From assembly GCA_963556695.1 (NCBI GenBank), contig CAUWAG010000008.1, positions 434,001 through 498,000 on the forward strand: 64,000 nt of DNA. The letters are read 5' to 3'. Source of the DNA: Anthostomella pinea (taxonomy: Eukaryota > Ascomycota > Sordariomycetes > Xylariales > Xylariaceae). Both the position numbers and the translations under genes were made by a program. Positions within the stretch are counted from its first letter, which is position 1. Each line of letters starts with the position of its first letter. Under the pieces are notes generated by a model. The model ran no database searches, had not been told where the DNA came from, and worked only from the letters and a program-made list of their open reading frames with translations. This document shows positions 36,424 to 46,702 of this stretch, piece by piece.

Positions 36424-39076
36424 TCAATTCTCGAGGAAAAGCCAGGGCCGCTTCGATGCGCTAGCACCATAGGCATCGCCGGGCACCGTCATAGGCACCG
36501 GGATGCTGTTCTCGAAGGCGGTTAGGTCTGTGTGAGACGAGCCCCCTGCCGTGGCCTCGGCGGGTACAGGGATCACCACTCCGCATTCCCAGTTGCGACA
36601 GTTGAGCTTGGGTTGGCCGGTCGCTTTGTCCTTGACCAGACGACCCCTGATTCCCCAGGCCCGGATTAGTCCGAAGTCAAAAAGCGCAGGGAGGGATAGG
36701 ATGCTCTTACCACGCGCTTTCGGAGAGATTCGCGCTTCCGACGTACGCCCAAGCAGCCTTCGACTCCCCAGACTGAACATGGCGCACGAACATGATCTTG
36801 CTGTGCATCAAGAGACCCGGCCTGACGCTCTTGCAATCACGGATCAGTTCTCTAGGGAAGCTGGGGGAATCCCACCACTTGCTTTGGACACAGATTGTGC
36901 CGCCAGCCTGAAACGGTTGTCAGTTGTTCTGACTGTTCTGATAATCTGTCCAGACCGGATTCTTTTGACTGACATTCTTTCCGCCGCGGCTCTGGACCAC
37001 AGTATCCTGGGATGGGAAGTATATGCGGAACCTGGTGGCGAGCGCTGGCATATTCTCCGCTGAAGTCTTCTTCTTCTTGCCGACTCTCTGCTTCCTCTCC
37101 TCATATTCTTTCATTCCATTGTCACCTGTCGTCACATGAGCTGACCGAGTAGTGGACGGATGAACCCATGAAACTCACCTTGTGCAGCGTTATAGATTGA
37201 TCCCAACAAGTCGGCGTTTACCGACCCGAGCGATGCAACCACGAAATCGACATCGATATCCGATGAAGTTCCAAGCCCGAGCGACGTTACAGCGCGGCCG
37301 AGACCACAATAACCTATTGAGATCATAAGCAGTTGCGGTTAAGTCAAATATTGAATGAAGGTTTACCCGTCCGCTGCCAACTTTCGCCCACGTGTGTTTG
37401 ACCGCTACTCTCGCGTTAGTCGAAGTAAGACGACGAAACGGTAAAGAAGAGTTTGGTGGACCCACATCGTGTGAACGAGTCTGTAACGGTCTGTTTCCGA
37501 GAAATCATACTTTCTGAGGCTATTTACCAAGCTGCCGTCCAAACCTTGAGCTTGTAGGAAGTAGCGAAGTTCCTCGCCAAAGTTGGTCAGAGTGTTGGAC
37601 GACCAGCGTGATTCATCCTCAATGAGAGGAAGGTCAATCAAGAAGACGACATTTTCCATGACTCCTGTTTCGCCCCACTGCATGATTGTTAGCTGCCAGT
37701 ATATCAACATATTTGTGACATGAATGCTCTTAGAATCGAAGCGCTGCAATTCCTGGTACCGACAAGATGTACTCGAATAGGAGTCACCCCTTTTTACCAG
37801 ATTGTGAGAAGACCGCATGACTGGAGTAGAATGACTTACGTCATACGGTACCATATTTCCGCTCGGAATAACGATTCGCAGATACATTGGGTACTTCAGG
37901 AGTTGTAGTTTCGAGTGCATGCTGCCAGTTGGCATCATTGGGGGAAAGCAAAATCTGCCTCACAATGGGAAGGTCAGTGAGTGATCATCATGGCCGGCCG
38001 TAAGCTCAGACAAACCCCGGGACCATGGGGTATCGGGTGAAAAGAAGCCCTTAGACTGACCTGATGCGACCTTTTGGGACATTATTTCTCATCTCTTCTT
38101 GCTATCCATCATCACGATCAGTTTCCCAACCCAAATCAACATCACTGGTTTCACGGCTCACCTGGGCTTCGCCCGATGCGAAAGCAACAAGCACCATCTT
38201 CGTTTTCTTGATATCGATCTTGGACAACATCCATTCCTCGTCCCACTGGAATGAACTGATCATCGCCAGCTCCAGCTCATCTTTCTGTAGCACCTGGGTG
38301 GCGTTCAGGAGTTAGCATACGGGTTAATGACGATATTTCGAGTAGTCGGTGAGCGACACATGACTCTTAACAGACTTCAGTTTGGTGGTGGACGAATGAA
38401 AGAGGGCAGGATAAGCCTCCACTGATGTAGCCTGAATCGGATGTACGGGCTTTGGTAATAACCAGATACTGACCTCTTCGATATTGATATCGTCCTTGCG
38501 TGGATACCCGCGCGCCCAAGTCTTCTTGACGACACCTTTGGGATATGGTAGACCCCTGACGTTTCCCTGAGCAGCGCCCTTCTGCCCAGGTCCAGAATAT
38601 GCGGGCACAGCAGGCACAACGGGCGTAGCAGTAGCAGCACCAGGTGCCGCATCAAGCTTCACGCGCCTCCGACGGTCCTCTTGACCATCCAATTCGTCCG
38701 GACCATGGGGCATCTTCCGCTTCGCAGCCCTCGCAAGCCGCTCTTCCTCCATCTTCTTCCTGTCGAGGCCGAATGCTGAGAGGCCGCCACTGCCACCACC
38801 CGCAGGAGCTGCCGGCTGTTGCGCCGACGGGGTCATCTGAGAAGAAGAAGATGACGAGGGTTTAGTAGTACCTGTTGCGGGGGCGCTCTCTTCGACCTCC
38901 TTCGCAGCCCTTTTCGGGGTGGGCGGGTACGCAGGACCCCGCTCCAGATCATCCTCATCGTCGTCGGAGCTCAGCTCGACGGGCTTCCCGGGCTCGTCCG
39001 CCTCCTGGAGGGACAAGGCGATTGCGTGGCGCAGCGCAGCATCCTCGTCGCCGTCGAATGGGTCGTAGTCATCCAT
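36424..39076 (-). CDS. TDP1: Tyrosyl-DNA phosphodiesterase 1 with UIM
   Basis: Ten-exon gene encoding 616 residues. Exons: 38474-39076, 38162-38293, 38061-38101, 37840-37954, 37466-37677, 37367-37407, 37179-37313, 36974-37125, 36711-36907, 36424-36646. All frames close. Tdp1 hydrolyses 3'-phosphotyrosyl links and so removes stalled topoisomerase I from DNA. The two phospholipase-D-type catalytic motifs are present: M-H-S-K-L-Q-L-L at His272/Lys274, and L-L-M-H-S-K-I-M-F at His512/Lys514 with the partner S-A-N-L-S-E-S-A-W-G. The N-terminus has a ubiquitin-interacting motif (acidic start, A-L-R-H-A-I-A-L-S-L-Q-E-A, about residues 11-27), then an acidic/Ser-rich linker. Two 41-base exons (38061-38101 and 37367-37407) would be missed by most ORF searches. 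The intron at 36908-36973 uses a GTCAGT donor. It is transcribed divergently from the NLP gene. Confidence 0.93.
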
Positions 39077-39337
39077 GATTGAAGTTCGGTGCGTTTGTCC
39101 GGAGTTCCGTCTTTGGTGCCAAGAATCCCTGTGAGTACCGTAAGGCAAACTATGAAGACTAGGTTTAGGAAGATAGGCAGCTTGCGTTTGAATGAGGCAG
39201 GATGATTATGCAGCAATCAGGCCAGGTGAAAACAAGCGGTGAGAGCTAGAATATCAAGGTGCAGAAGGTGACTGAGGGAGTACCTCAGGTTGAAAGTCAA
39301 GGTGAGGAAGGTCCGGGGTATGGTCGCGGTTCACCTT

Positions 39338-39365
39338 GGGGGGGGGGGGGGGGGGGGGGGGGGGG
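39338..39365 (+). repeat. 28-base G homopolymer
   Basis: An uninterrupted run of 28 G residues, with CCGGGGG just after it. Such a tract is prone to slippage and could form a G-quadruplex or triplex. The exact length in an assembly should be treated with caution. It lies 262 bases upstream of the TDP1 start and 327 bases upstream of the NLP start. Confidence 0.9.
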
Positions 39366-39465
39366 TCCGGGGGTTGCACGTTGGAGACGCGAGGTCACGT
39401 GAGAAATGGTCTCGGCAAAGGGCACTCGTAAAACACCCGAGGTCGTTCACGTTGCATCCCTTTCC

Positions 39466-39579
39466 ATTGACGCCCATTTCGGCACCAGTGGGCCTGCAAG
39501 GTATATACACCCAATCAATGTTATAGAACATGGGGTACAATTGGATCCGAATCTACCAGGTGCCGAAATGGGCGTCAAT
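39466..39579. repeat. 21-base perfect inverted repeat, 72-base spacer
   Basis: ATTGACGCCCATTTCGGCAC(C) at 39466-39486 is the exact reverse complement of 39559-39579. Allowing a small indel, the arms extend outward to CCCTTT and AAAGGG. The spacer holds no frame. It could be a tiny foldback element or a pair of opposed operator-like sites; the right arm ends 29 bases upstream of the NLP TATA box. Confidence 0.88.
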
Positions 39580-39607
39580 TTCCAAAGGGGGTAAGTAGCT
39601 CCGCACG

Positions 39608-39616
39608 TATATATAG
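39608..39616 (+). promoter_or_regulatory. TATA box of the NLP gene
   Basis: TATATATAG about 80 bases upstream of the start codon at 39692, at a usual distance for a fungal gene with a short leader. Confidence 0.6.
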
Positions 39617-39691
39617 ACTTCGAGGCAGCAGGACAGTCCCTTCCATTGCTTCTAAGGGTTCACGTTTTTGCTCAAGCTGAAAATCCTCACT

Positions 39692-40525
39692 ATGTCTTCT
39701 TTGCCAGTCCAACTTGCTTTTTGGCTCCTCGTTGCCACCAGCTGTCTTTCTAGCGCAGTTATCCAGCGCCGTGCAGTCATCTCTTCCGATGCCGTCGTAG
39801 GCTTTGCACAGACGGTTCCAGATGGCCTGCTCGGAACGTTGTATCTCAAGTACAAGCCGTATCTCTACGTTGTCAACGGTTGCGTTCCGTTCCCCGCTGT
39901 TGATGCGGAGGGAAATACGAAGTATTTGCCATGCACCTATCAAACCGAATTATAAATGGCTGATTTCGTCTTGTAGCGGAGGCTTGGCGCCGACGGGCGC
40001 CTCGGATGGCGATTGTAGCAGCAGCACCGGGCAGGTCTATTCACGCGCTGCCGCGTATAATGACGCTTATGTATATCCCCCGGTCCTTCGGCAAATCAAG
40101 GTAGAACACCAGCTGATCCCTAAACTCCTTTTCAGGCGGTCATGTACGCCTGGTACTGGCCCAAAGACGAGCCTTCAGATGGCATCGGTCACCGTCATGA
40201 CTGGGAAGGCATCGTCGTCTGGCTCTCCTCCAATTCAACCTCAGCGACGCTGCTTGGCGTCGCGGCCTCGGCTCACGGCGACTTCAGCACGGAAACGGAC
40301 CCAGCAATCAGTGGCAGTGGGCCTCTGATTCGTTATCAAAGCGAGTGGCCGTTGGATCATTCGCTGGGCTTTACGTCGACGGTGGGCGGGCAGCAGCCGC
40401 TGATTGCGTGGGAGTCGCTGACCGATGCGGCGAGAACGGCGCTTGAGAATACGGATTTTGGGTCCGCGAACGTGCCGTTCAAGGATGCAAATTTCGCGAA
40501 TAATTTGGAAAAGGCGATACTTTGA
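39692..40525 (+). CDS. Necrosis- and ethylene-inducing-like protein (NLP/NPP1), secreted
   Basis: Three exons (39692-39921, 39977-40070, 40136-40525) separated by 55- and 65-base introns give 237 residues. An N-terminal hydrophobic signal peptide (about 22 residues) precedes the NPP1 domain. Two cysteines in the first half fit a type 1 NLP. The hallmark heptapeptide, G-H-R-H-D-W-E form, is at about residues 126-132 with the acidic residues known in this family to bind a metal. Type 1 NLPs bind plant sphingolipids and many lyse dicot membranes; others in the family are non-cytolytic, so activity cannot be assumed. The gene appears intact, with no premature stop. It is divergent from TDP1 and converges on the beta-galactosidase gene. 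It lies 8.6 kb from the WOPR regulator gene; in Fusarium such regulators control effector genes, but a link here is inference. Confidence 0.92.
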
Positions 40526-40801
40526 GGGGCGCTTGAACTTTGAAATCCCAGCGGCAGAGTCGCAGTTTGATGCGCGGTTTGGGGATGAGGTCTGATCATA
40601 GCTGGTAGTGGAACACTTCACTTGGTGGGAGAGTGATTGAGTAGAACATGGCACCGATGGATCTGCTGCGAGTGACATTGATAGGTCCGCAACAGTCTCT
40701 ACCCATATCGCCATATCCTCTATCTACTTACCCACGTTACGGTAGTGAGTGTCTGTCCTGCTCGGCTCACTCCAGTACGATACGGTCATGCTTCCTTACT
40801 C

Positions 40802-43800
40802 CTATACATACTGCAAACGGTCTTCTGTCCATCCAGGCTGTAGATCGCTCCAATCCCGAGAGAAGTCGAAACCGGTCTGGTACGCGCCGTAAGCGAAGAG
40901 TGTGCAGTTGCTGAGCCGAGTTGGTGCATCAGTCTGTGCCCACAAGGCAAGGGAGATCGTGTTCTCGCCGCGATTGTTAATCACTGTCGAAGGGAGGAGG
41001 TGAGTCAGCAGCTTGCGGACATGCCCATGCTTGGGTGAGATGCACTTACCGCCGGGTGGAAATGGGAATCGTGTCTGCGGTCCGATTTGTGGAATAAACT
41101 TGCCATCTGGCAGCACGCGTTAGCAGCTTTATCAACGTTAGGGCTTGGCTTGCCAGAGCTTACATTGGTAGCCGTTGACGTAGAGCTGAACAGAGGCGTA
41201 AGTGCCGGACGGAGCATTGAGCTCGATACCGAGAGGCACATCCAAATCCGCATCGATTGACAGGTTGAACTTGGAGATGTACCAGCGGATTCCGCTCGCA
41301 TTTCGGCCTGAATACGGAGACCCTGCTGTCCAGGCTGGGCCAGTTGGATTAAATCCAGGGAGGTGCCAGCCAAGCCGTGTGCCATGGAGGCCATCTTCGT
41401 TGAGAGGACCTCTTACTGGATCGATATTCAAGTTGCCGCCTGCATTACCTTGGATCTTCCATTGCGTGAAGTTGAGGGTGCTGTTGCCGCCGTACAGTAC
41501 TGCACCTAGGAGACCACGAGGGTTCGTAACACCCCCAGGGCCGGTCGACGTCTCATCGTGGCCGGTGTAATCAGAGACAATGGTGAGGACGTTCCTCTTA
41601 TTGTACAGAGCAGCGCCGTGAAAGCCCAGAAGCCCCGATGTTGCCCATAAAGTCGCGTTGCCCGTATTGCCACCTGCGGGTGAGAGCTATGTCAGTAGCT
41701 GAAGCTCTCACGAACGTTGTTCCCGCAAACACCAGACTTACCGACGAATTTGCCATTCAGCCAAGCGCTCCAGCCAGCTGCTGCTCCTCCCTGGTTAGTG
41801 ATGTTGGCCGAAGTTGCTGTGGTGCCATCGAAATAGCCTCGATAGATCTTGATACCAGCGTAGTAGCCATAGTCGGAGCTAAAGAGCACGGGAAGCGTGA
41901 GCGGCGCGGTAGGGCTCAGCGTGGTAGTCTTGTTGCACACAACCCATCTCGAGTCGTCGTAGTCTCGTCGGGCCTCCGGTAGGGCATCCGCTACTACCCA
42001 AGACAGGGTTGGCAGCTCGGTGGACCTATCGTTCGCACCAGACGCTGTGGCAATCAGTGAGCCATAGTCAGTACGTCTAGTAGCCAGTTCCATGCCGTTC
42101 CAGACAATCCGTCTCGCGCTTGCGCCAGCATAGACTTCCAACCCAGTCGTGTTCGCATTGTCGCCGACCAAAGAGACCGTGCTCCCTGACAGAGAAACGC
42201 TCCGCACATTGTACGGTCCAAGCACAAAGACTTGCTCGCTTGGCGCAACGTGCGGGTCAGAAGTCGCGGGAGGAGCGAAGAAGGTCCATGCAGTCTGTGT
42301 GTCCAGCAGGTAGAGAAGGACACCGTTTGAGAACCGCACTACTGTCGAGCCTGCTGTCTGCGTGTATGTGTATTTGGTATACGATGCTGAGTGGCCAGTA
42401 GCAGTAGTGTTCGTACCTGGGTATCCTGCAGAGCTCGAGACGTTCGTGGATCCATAAGCTTTGAACGATAGGTTCCGTGCTGCGTCTTTGAAGGCAAACT
42501 CTCCTGTTTGACCGACCTCGACATACAAGACCAAAACGGCGACATTGCCAAACAGTCCGTAAGTCAGTACGTCTGAGCTACTGTATAGCAATGTGTGGTT
42601 CCCAAAGCGGTAGTCGGTGGTGAGGATCTTGCTCTGCCGGCCATCGAGCGAGACTGACGGGACTGTGATAACGCCGATGCTTGTATTCAGGTAGACAGAG
42701 AAGGTCACTACTGCTCTAGAAGGAGTGCTCGCTTGCTGCAGAGTATAGAAGCCGGCACCTACATAGAGATGTCAGTAGGCGTCGAGCGGCACTTGAAAAG
42801 GACTAGGCGCGCCCTTATGTGGAATATGGAAGACAGCAGCATTCAACTTTGGACGTACGGGTATCGGGATTCCGTAGCACCCACGAGTAGACACCAGCAG
42901 AGCTGACGCTGTAGCCAGTGCCGTTGCCTACCATCTCAGTCTTGAGTAGATCCTGAGAGACCCTCGTGAACAAGCCGATCAGCTTCGTCTGCATGAACTT
43001 AGGCCGGACTTCTCTGGTCTCTCTCAAGGGCGCCGAATAATCGTACGAGGTATACCTAGACCACAGTCAGCCCTTTCGTTGCTGCAGTTCTGTCGTTGCT
43101 GGACACGTACACCACCGGAGCTGCTATATTGCCCCAGTTCGTCCCGCCGAAGGCCATGTACAGGGACATCAGCGTCGTTCTTTGGCCGATGTTATTCTTG
43201 TAGTAGACTATCGCCCACGTCAACCTTCGTTTCACCTCAGCACGCACACGTAATGAGTGGCCTACCGTCCGCGAACGCTGGATCGTTTTCCTCAAGGCAA
43301 TGATCGTAGAAGTATGTACCCCAGCCTAACAGATACCCTGCCTCAAACTCTGGCAAGTACTCTGGTTGCGTGTACGAGTAGTTTTGAAACCACTGGTAGT
43401 AATCTCGGACGACCTTGAATCCAGACTCGGTGTTGGTGCAGCTGAGCCCGCCAGGGTAGGAGTCCAGACCGTAGACATTGACTGCACCACCAACGTTCTC
43501 GTAGTCCGTAGACCAGCTCATTGAACGCATTCCTTTCTCGTTGTGGGAAGATGGCACGACAATACCAGCATTCCTAGTCGCATTCTCGAGCTGCTCCATG
43601 TAGACGACGAGGGTATTGGTGGCAGTGTGACTGTTCTCTTGCAACTCATTTTCAATCTGATCCAGGATAACGTTTCCACCTTGCGTGACCTGGTTCTTGG
43701 CTAGAATGGTGCCTATCGCTGTGATCCAGGGCAGCCATGCTTGATAGTAGGTATCATCGGATGTCCTAACTTCACCAAGGCTGCCGTCCGAACCCCAGAG

Positions 43801-44312
43801 AGCGAGCCCACCACCGTTCGTCTCCGCGTTGCAATAGGGTCCTGGTCTGGCTATAACATACAAGCCGACTTCCTTTGCAATGTCTAGCAGTTGCTGCACG
43901 TCCTTGCCGGGGCTGGTGAAGTCGAAGACGCCTCTCCGGGCTGAGTGGTAAGACCAGAAGAAGTATATTGATACCTGTTGTCGCACGTTGGTCATAAGGC
44001 TATTTCAAAAACTGCTCTATTATGTACGGGCATCAACATACCGCATTCAAGCCGTTGGCCTTGTACTTCTCAAGAACATCCAGCCAGAGTGCCGGGTTCG
44101 GCAAGCGCTCGTAGTGGCTGGCATGCGATCAGCTGTGAACGCCAGACGTGCGATAACATCCCGTACAACTCGCCAGCAAATATGAAAACCCGTTCGCCAT
44201 TAACCATCAAGCTGTACTCGTCCCAAGTCACTGCTCTAGTCAGATTATCGCTGGTGGCAGACACCGTCCACACTGTGGCGAGGAAGAACAGAAAGCCAGA
44301 GAGAAGCTTCAT
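40802..44312 (-). CDS. lacA: Secreted beta-galactosidase, GH35
   Basis: Nine exons encode 996 residues, the usual size for fungal LacA-type enzymes. Exons: 44167-44312, 44042-44117, 43266-43974, 43111-43207, 42859-43055, 41742-42758, 41164-41673, 41050-41106, 40802-40983. All phases close. It starts with a signal peptide ([12 protein letters not shown]); an in-frame ATG three codons upstream is possible. The TIM-barrel start V-T-W-D-E-Y-S, the F-A-G-E-F-H-Y-E-R-L-P segment, [10 protein letters not shown], and the signature Q-I-E-N-E (about residues 180-184, carrying the acid/base Glu) are present. P-E-F-E-A-G is expected to carry the nucleophile. C-terminal jelly-roll domains follow (W-H-L-P-G-F; Y-V-N-G-Y-Q). 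It releases terminal galactose from plant pectin side chains, xyloglucan or lactose; the substrate here is not known. Confidence 0.93.
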
Positions 44313-45469
44313 GGTGGGCAAACAACTGCAGGCAAGATTGATGTCAAAACATGTGTGTGAGCCGCCGACCTACTACATATCGTGCCTTTGATGAGATGGC
44401 TCCAGCTGCAGGCTCCGGACGATCGCAATAATTCTCCGTCAACGAGCTTCTTAGCCTCGACGGAAGATTGTAGTCAATTATCCGGGATACGTCTATAGCT
44501 ACGCGAGCACCAGGATTTCATACCTCGGGCGAACTGATGCCGACCATAACATACCATATCCGATCATCCACGATCTGGCGCCACAATCATCTGTACGCAC
44601 ATCATCGTTCACGTTAGACTGGAACATAGAGTTGATGATATATGAGACCATAAGGCCTGTGGTATTGATAGCATAAGGTCTGTAGTAAAGCGTGGACCAA
44701 AGTGCTGTGATATATCACCAGAAAATTTCATCACCTTTTCTGTTTGTCTGTCGGCGCATCGCATAGATGCCCAAACATCGCCATCATCACAGCAGTGATC
44801 ATTCACCGTCGCTCTTCCAGGGAATCTCACAAGACGTTCGACTCACAGCCCGCAAATCATACGAGCCGTGAATGTCATAATGCCGAGTCATCCGTCGTAC
44901 CAAGCTATTCCCAGGTCGCCCTGAACACCGTATCTGATGCTTCCGTTCCGTCGTGGATTCCAGAACCCTGACCCGGTTCCGAATCCGATGATCTGCGAAA
45001 GTGCCGTAGCAAGTTCCAGCAAATACCCGCCCAATCATAAGTATTTACTCGAGAAAGTCGAATGCTCATGAGACGAATCTGCCAGCCGTGATGCGACGCT
45101 CAACACCGAACGAGGCAGCAACCTCATACGCCGTAATACATTAGCCGAGTGCAAGTAGAAACAATAATGCAACCCCTAGAATGTCTCTCCCCATATACAA
45201 GGGTAGATGTCCGAAATGCACGACCATTGACCAGTCATGAGCGCGTAACCCAAACGAACTCCGTTCTTCAGAAGTATAGGTGGTTGGAACCCCCCCGGAG
45301 CTTTGGAAGAGAGAATGAAATAGAGTATTGAGCATAAGACTTGCTAATGGCGATAGCCAAAGTTATCAAATATTGATGACTTCGGACTAACCAAGCGAAC
45401 GCCTGTAACGCCATGCCGAATGCTCGACCAACAAAGGAAAACTGTCGAGATGTGATGTGATGGTAGGGT
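44313..45469. other. Intergenic region
   Basis: About 1.15 kb containing the beta-galactosidase promoter and the 3' flank of the PNRC-motif gene. No gene, tRNA or repeat is recognised. Confidence 0.55.
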
Positions 45470-46702
45470 CTAACTCGACGAATCCAGCTTAAGCATTCGT
45501 CGCAGGTCACCCTCCATTGCAAGTATCTGTTCAGACCGGTCCGGGCCAGCGTTCATCTGCGAGGCTGCAGTGGGCTTAACATTCGGCGAGTGGCCAGTCA
45601 ACACCGACGCAGGGAACATGCCACGAGGCAACCGAGGCTCCGATGAGTGGTGCTGGGGCATCTGTTGTCCGGCCGGTTGCTGGCGGGCTCCGTATTGATG
45701 GAATTGCTGAGGAATCCGGTGTTGTTGAGCAACCTGGTGAGCAGGCGGATACTGGGCATGTTGCTGAGGTTGTGGGACAGGTGCTTGCTGCTTCGGCTTC
45801 GGTTGCGGTTGCCCAACGGAGCCAAGTTTACCGGTGAATAGATACCGCTTCAATGCTTCCGAGTTCGCATCAAGTTCTCGAGGTGCCGAGGGCGTGGCTT
45901 GTGCAGAACTCTGGTTCGAGCGAGCTGCTCGAATGCGCTCCGAATAAGGAGTTGAGAATGCCGGTCCAACGGGCTGGCCGGGAGTGCCGCCCAGTTCATT
46001 CGTCGAGATGCCAGGCGAGGAGAGATACTGGGGATAACTCGGGCGCCGAAGAGGATTGGCCACTGATGCCTTGGGAAGCGTATTGCATTCCTCGGGCAGG
46101 TCGTGGGGTGGAGAGAACGGCGCAGGAGCGATAGCACCGGCATTGGCGGAACTAGCCCGACGAAGCTTCGCCTTCTCAGCTCGCTGGGCGCGGAAGAAGA
46201 ACTCTAAAGGAGAGTCCACGTTTCGTGGCACCGGTTCAGCGGAAGGGCTCGCCTCGTCGGAATCGGTGGTTGGAGGGGAAGGCTCTTGACCCGGACTCCG
46301 ATTGGCCCTGATTGCGGGAGAGCCTTCAGCTTCTACTCCATGGAAACTTGGAATGGGTAGCGACGAGGGTGCCGGAGATGCGTGGAACGTGGAGCCGGCG
46401 AAGATAGGAGCCGATGCATCTTGGGGCAGAAATGGTGGGCTCTGGCGATCGCGCTGGTTGTGGCCTGGTGATACAGCTCCATTCTTATTACGACTCTTGT
46501 TGCCCTTATCCCGCTGCTTCTGGTTTGTCGAGGCCGACTTCTGGGGAGTGGCGGGACGCGCAGCATTGTCCGGCTTGATGTCCGGCTTGAAGGTGGGGAG
46601 GTCGTTCTCGGAGGCATACACCTTCTGGGGAGTGCTGCGACTCCGGCCCGCAACGGGGCGGCGCCGGTTAGGGGTGTTCTTCTGATTCGGTGCCTGCTGC
46701 AT
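45470..46702 (-). CDS. PNRC/EDC-type mRNA-decapping activator
   Basis: Single-exon gene of 410 residues from ATG 46702 (M-Q-Q-A-P-N). The open frame continues upstream for about 210 codons, but that part is low-complexity leader. The protein is disordered and Pro/Gln/Ser-rich. Residues 101-120 match the proline-rich nuclear receptor coactivator (PNRC) motif, with S-T-F-H-A-S-P-A-P-S-S-L-P-I-P-S-F. In human PNRC2 and yeast Edc1/Edc2 this kind of motif binds the Dcp1 EVH1 domain and activates Dcp2 decapping. A second conserved-looking patch, S-P-L-E-F-F-F-R-A-Q-R-A-E-K-A, lies near residue 170, and L-K-R-Y-L-F-T-G-K-L at about 280. The C-terminal end L-R-R-M-L-K-L-D is helical. A decapping role is inferred from the motif. 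It is divergent from RBX1 across 1.35 kb. Confidence 0.75.
   Translation of the reverse strand: MQQAPNQKNTPNRRRPVAGRSRSTPQKVYASENDLPTFKPDIKPDNAARPATPQKSASTNQKQRDKGNKSRNKNGAVSPGHNQRDRQSPPFLPQDASAPIFAGSTFHASPAPSSLPIPSFHGVEAEGSPAIRANRSPGQEPSPPTTDSDEASPSAEPVPRNVDSPLEFFFRAQRAEKAKLRRASSANAGAIAPAPFSPPHDLPEECNTLPKASVANPLRRPSYPQYLSSPGISTNELGGTPGQPVGPAFSTPYSERIRAARSNQSSAQATPSAPRELDANSEALKRYLFTGKLGSVGQPQPKPKQQAPVPQPQQHAQYPPAHQVAQQHRIPQQFHQYGARQQPAGQQMPQHHSSEPRLPRGMFPASVLTGHSPNVKPTAASQMNAGPDRSEQILAMEGDLRRMLKLDSSS

Larger units (their letters stand above)
39077..39691. promoter_or_regulatory. Divergent TDP1/NLP promoter interval
   Basis: The 615 bases between the two start codons hold a 28-G homopolymer, a 21-base inverted repeat and a TATA box pointing to the NLP gene. 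TDP1 has no obvious TATA. I looked for the WOPR core TTAAAGTTT and did not see an exact copy. Confidence 0.6.
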
